NCBI GenBank assembly: GCA_937957815.1
Contig: CALFXN010000133.1
Location: forward strand, 1-7,630
Origin: an uncultured Synergistales bacterium
Lineage (GTDB): Bacteria; Synergistota; Synergistia; Synergistales; Aminobacteriaceae
Reading direction: 5' to 3'
DNA length: 7,630 nt
Part shown: piece after piece, positions 4,964-7,630 of the stretch
Position numbering within the stretch: position 1 is the first letter of the stretch
Layout of the letters: every line of letters starts with the position of its first letter
Made by a program: the position numbers and the translations under genes
The notes under the pieces: generated by a model
Told to the model about the DNA's origin: nothing
Seen by the model: the letters and a program-made list of their open reading frames with translations, nothing else
Database searches by the model: none

Positions 4964-7527
4964 CGCCAGGAGAGCGTGATTCGGAGCGTCCCCTTCACGC
5001 CCTTTTCCGAGGGGTCGACGAGAACGATCCTGAGAAGCTGACCCTTCCGGTAGAAGAGGTTGAGCGGACGTTTCCCCCCGGAGACGAGTTCCGAGAGGCG
5101 GATCCGCGCTCTGGGAGTGACCGGATCGTCGCTGAGGTAGAGGAGGAGCTGAACGTCGTCCGCGAACGGATCGCCCGAGTAGTCGGCGGCGATCCCCGAG
5201 AGGGAGGCGGTTTGCGGCAGTCCGCCGAGCTTCGTGCCGAAGTCGACGAGTACGGCCTCATTTCCCGAGAAGACGGGCGTCCCCTCGAACACCTGGAAGG
5301 TCTTTGCGGAGGGGTCCGCTTCACCGGCCTTCGATTCGTGCGCTGCGGAAGGCTGCGGCGCTCCGGCGCCGAAGCCCCCGTCGAGCATCTCGAAAGCGCC
5401 CTTTCGCATCTTCATGGCCGCGGGGGCCGGAAGCGGGGCGCCGGGAGAGAGAAACGCGTCGGACCATCCGGCCGGAAGGGCGTTCGCGACCGGAACCGTG
5501 CCCTTGATCTTCTTTCCAGCTTCGGTCCGCGTCGCGACGAACGCCGTCTCGGAGCACGCGACGCCGTATTTCAGCGACTCCGCGACAAGGAGGCCGCGAA
5601 GGAGCTTTCGCGCCTCCGCGCGGGTGTTTTCGGCGTACACCTTCGGCTTTGGCGCGTCTCCGGAGAGCGGGAGGCTGTCGGGGTCGTACCCGAGGTTCCG
5701 GAGCGCCGTGAAGAGCGATTCGCCGCTCCGTCCCGCCGTCAGGAGAAATTCGAGCCCGGTGACTCGTCCCGCTCCGGCGAGAGCCCGGATCGCCCGGGAC
5801 TGTTCCGGCGTCGCATCGATGACGGCGGCGTCGATGGGGTCTTTCAGGAGCGGTGAGGAGAGCCGGAAAAACGGCGTTCCGTCTCCGGCGGGGTATGATC
5901 CGGCGATGGCGATCGACCGTTCGGGGGGAAGGTCTCCGAGATCGAGAACCGTCCGTCCGGCGCCTGCCTGGATGACGCGTCTGCCCGCGGCGATGGCGTT
6001 TTTCCGTCCGATCTCGAGAACGGCGTCCGGAATCACCGGCGCGGACCACTCCTCGAGGACCTCGGAAAATGCGGTCGTGATGTCTTCCTGTTCGGGCGAA
6101 CTCGTCAGGAAGCGCGCGACGCCGCCCCCACGCTCGGCAAGCTGCGTCGCGAGGAAGGAGTTCGGCGCGGCGTCGATGCACAGGACGCTGATCCGCCGCC
6201 TTTCGGGATGTCCGAACTCCCCTTCGGCGAGCCGGAGGAGGCGTCCCTCGTCGGAGACCTGCGCGTCCGTGACGATGACGATGTTCCGCGAGAACGGCCC
6301 CTTCTCCCGCGGGATGGCGACGGCCTGCTCGAGAGCGACGCCGAGTTCGGTGCCTCCGGTGAGCCGGCTCTTCAGGACGAACTCCGTGATCTTCGCGATG
6401 TTCTCCCGCGTCGCGGGGAGCGGCTTCTCGGAATACCACATCGTGAAGTTGTGGAAGACGCCGACGGCGACGCGGTCGCGGTCCGTGAGTCCGCCGAGGA
6501 AGCGTTTCACGGTCCAGTCGGAGGATTCCCACTTCGCACCCTCCATCGAACCGGAGTGGTCGATCAGGAGGATGACCTCGCGCTGCTGCGTCGCGATTGC
6601 GCCGGGGGACGGAGGGGTGAGCGTCGCGAGGAAGAACGTCTCGCCGGTTTCCTTCGGGTCGCGGATGATCTGGAGACGCGGGGCGTCCGGATTCCGGAGA
6701 GGCGTCCAGCGGAGGACGAAATCGCGGTCGGGAATGACCTCGCCGTCCTTCAGACGGACGACGGCGCCATTCTCTCCGGGGGTTGCGGAGATCGCGTGAG
6801 ACGGGCTCTCGATGCTTCCCGGCCCCGTGACCGTGAGATCGAGGGAGAAGCGGTGCCCCGGGTCGCGCATCGTGAGGAGGGGCTGTCCCTTCGCGTGGGG
6901 GGACGTCAGCTCGTCGCTGCGGACATAGCGCGGAGCCGTGGTCAGCGGGACGCGGAGGGTCCACCCCGGTCCCTCGGTCCGGGCGAGCTGGACGTACTCC
7001 GTCGTGACGCGAACGTCTTGGCCGGGATGGATCCCGGCGACCCAGAGCGTGAAGACGTCGGGCGATTCGCGCGTCAGGAGCGTCGACTGCCGTCCCTCGG
7101 ATACGGCCTGGGCGTGTTCCTTTTCGGCCTGTTCGCGCTCCTTCAGAACGGCCTCGATCCGGACGTCGCCGAACGCGACGGAAACCCTCGTGACGGCCGC
7201 GTCGCCGGGATTCGGAAAGCGGTAGACCGCCTGGATGACCGCACCGGACTGTTCCTTCGAGAAGCCGAATGTGTGCGTGACGGAGATCGACGCGAGCGGC
7301 CCGGAGAGCGACCCCGAAAGTTCCGTCCGCCGGAGCGGAACGAAAACGGGAGCTTTGTCGGCGTCCTTGTTGACGATGGTCATCGCGGCGTGTCCGTCGC
7401 CGCGGGAGTTGTAGTAATGGACGCGGTTGAACGCCGCCGGGGCGGGGGAGGCCGCGAGGATGACGGCGGTGACCGCCGCGGAAAGCGACATTCCGAATGA
7501 ACGCAGGAAACGTATTCCGGTACGCAT
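4960..7527 (-). CDS. Exported VIT and VWA domain protein
   Basis: An 855-residue protein of the inter-alpha-trypsin-inhibitor heavy-chain-like group. The signal peptide covers about 1-32 (basic start, hydrophobic 13-26, cleavage near PAPAA). The VIT domain is about 65-185: LSGSLSGPLASISVTHTFGF, then a VIQAVYRFPNPGDAAV strand pair, the charged helix EREQAEKEHAQAVSEG (130-145) and SPDVFTLWVAGIHPGQ. The VWA domain is about 316-490 with a full metal site: DHSGS (D323, S325, S327), T393 in TGGTELG and D421 in IVTDAQ. Residues 651-665 (SLKYGVACSETAFVA) match a conserved segment downstream of VWA in this family. Residues 695-745 are a Pro/Ala-rich linker. The C-terminal 110 residues look beta-rich and are unrecognised. 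There is no sortase motif, lipobox or C-terminal membrane helix, so it is probably soluble in the periplasm or secreted. The role is unknown; VWA domains usually bind proteins. GAGGTG (7535-7540) lies 7 bases before the ATG. No terminator follows. Confidence 0.9.
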   Translation of the reverse strand: MRTGIRFLRSFGMSLSAAVTAVILAASPAPAAFNRVHYYNSRGDGHAAMTIVNKDADKAPVFVPLRRTELSGSLSGPLASISVTHTFGFSKEQSGAVIQAVYRFPNPGDAAVTRVSVAFGDVRIEAVLKEREQAEKEHAQAVSEGRQSTLLTRESPDVFTLWVAGIHPGQDVRVTTEYVQLARTEGPGWTLRVPLTTAPRYVRSDELTSPHAKGQPLLTMRDPGHRFSLDLTVTGPGSIESPSHAISATPGENGAVVRLKDGEVIPDRDFVLRWTPLRNPDAPRLQIIRDPKETGETFFLATLTPPSPGAIATQQREVILLIDHSGSMEGAKWESSDWTVKRFLGGLTDRDRVAVGVFHNFTMWYSEKPLPATRENIAKITEFVLKSRLTGGTELGVALEQAVAIPREKGPFSRNIVIVTDAQVSDEGRLLRLAEGEFGHPERRRISVLCIDAAPNSFLATQLAERGGGVARFLTSSPEQEDITTAFSEVLEEWSAPVIPDAVLEIGRKNAIAAGRRVIQAGAGRTVLDLGDLPPERSIAIAGSYPAGDGTPFFRLSSPLLKDPIDAAVIDATPEQSRAIRALAGAGRVTGLEFLLTAGRSGESLFTALRNLGYDPDSLPLSGDAPKPKVYAENTRAEARKLLRGLLVAESLKYGVACSETAFVATRTEAGKKIKGTVPVANALPAGWSDAFLSPGAPLPAPAAMKMRKGAFEMLDGGFGAGAPQPSAAHESKAGEADPSAKTFQVFEGTPVFSGNEAVLVDFGTKLGGLPQTASLSGIAADYSGDPFADDVQLLLYLSDDPVTPRARIRLSELVSGGKRPLNLFYRKGQLLRIVLVDPSEKGVKGTLRITLSWR

Positions 7528-7540
7528 CGGACTTCACCTC

Positions 7541-7576
7541 GATCATGGCCGGTTCCCGCTTCCGAAGCCCATGATC
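7541..7576. repeat. Interrupted palindrome in the leader of the VIT/VWA gene
   Basis: GATCATGG (7541-7548) and CCATGATC (7569-7576) are perfect inverted copies separated by 20 bases. In the - strand mRNA this 8-bp stem ends exactly where the ribosome binding site GAGGTG begins, and the loop contains a further small hairpin (GCUUCGGAAGC). It could be an operator for a dimeric regulator or an mRNA structure that affects translation; sequence alone does not decide. Confidence 0.5.
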
Positions 7577-7608
7577 CGCTCCCGCGGGACGCGACCGTAT
7601 ATGATGGA

Positions 7609-7614
7609 ATTTTA
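7609..7614 (-). promoter_or_regulatory. Possible -10 box for the VIT/VWA gene
   Basis: On the - strand TAAAAT matches five of six bases of the -10 consensus, in a short AT-rich island upstream of the gene. Its -35 would fall at about 7632-7637, outside the window, so it cannot be confirmed. An alternative reading uses TATACG at 7596-7601 with a weak TTCATT -35 at 7618-7623. Confidence 0.25.
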
Positions 7615-7630
7615 CACAATGAATTCGCCG

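Noticed and set aside
5234..6799. Long + strand open frame opposite the VIT/VWA gene
   Set aside because: Its translation is Arg/Ser/Ala-rich with no domain pattern, and it runs antisense to a clear domain-bearing gene. High GC removes stop codons and creates such shadows.
5321..7546. Very long - strand open frame overlapping the VIT/VWA gene in another frame
   Set aside because: The product is an Arg/His/Pro-rich string without domains, a frame-shifted reading of the real gene.

Overview
The window is GC-rich bacterial DNA with tightly packed genes. It fits an anaerobic, Gram-negative-type (diderm) bacterium. The best guess is Synergistota (Synergistaceae-like), because that group combines a poly-gamma-glutamate system, many stand-alone amino-acid binding proteins and this base composition. 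That assignment comes from family knowledge and overall feel, not from a marker gene, so hold it loosely.

Left block, + strand (1-2671). The 3' part of a PgsW-like poly-gamma-glutamate system gene enters from outside the window. It is joined by an ATGA stop/start overlap to a multi-pass membrane sensor histidine kinase, which is joined by a second ATGA overlap to a response regulator with a CitB/DcuR-type output domain. The three genes are almost certainly one translationally coupled operon. This suggests that a dedicated two-component system reports on, or controls, production of a poly-gamma-glutamate-like surface polymer.

Middle block (2677-4963). A promoter-like extended -10 starts 6 bases after the regulator stop codon. 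It precedes an exported LivJ-type binding protein (+, GTG start at 2740), which ends at a strong terminator. Facing it on the - strand is a second exported binding protein, of the polar-amino-acid (family 3, GlnH/HisJ-like) type, with its own promoter and terminator. Neither binding protein has a permease or ATPase gene next to it in the window. The 242-base convergent gap between them (3901-4142) holds four stem-loops: two clear terminators, one on each strand, and two unexplained ones.

Right block, - strand (4960-7527). A large exported protein has a VIT domain followed by a VWA domain with intact metal-site residues and a beta-rich C-terminal region I cannot name. Its leader carries an interrupted palindrome directly upstream of the ribosome binding site. 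No terminator follows it; the promoter of the downstream binding protein overlaps its stop codon, so transcripts from it may run on through the binding-protein gene to the terminator at 4068-4098.

No RNA genes, CRISPR arrays, insertion sequences or phage genes were seen. No gap without a gene exceeds 300 bases. The item closest to an undescribed system is the PgsW-kinase-regulator arrangement.
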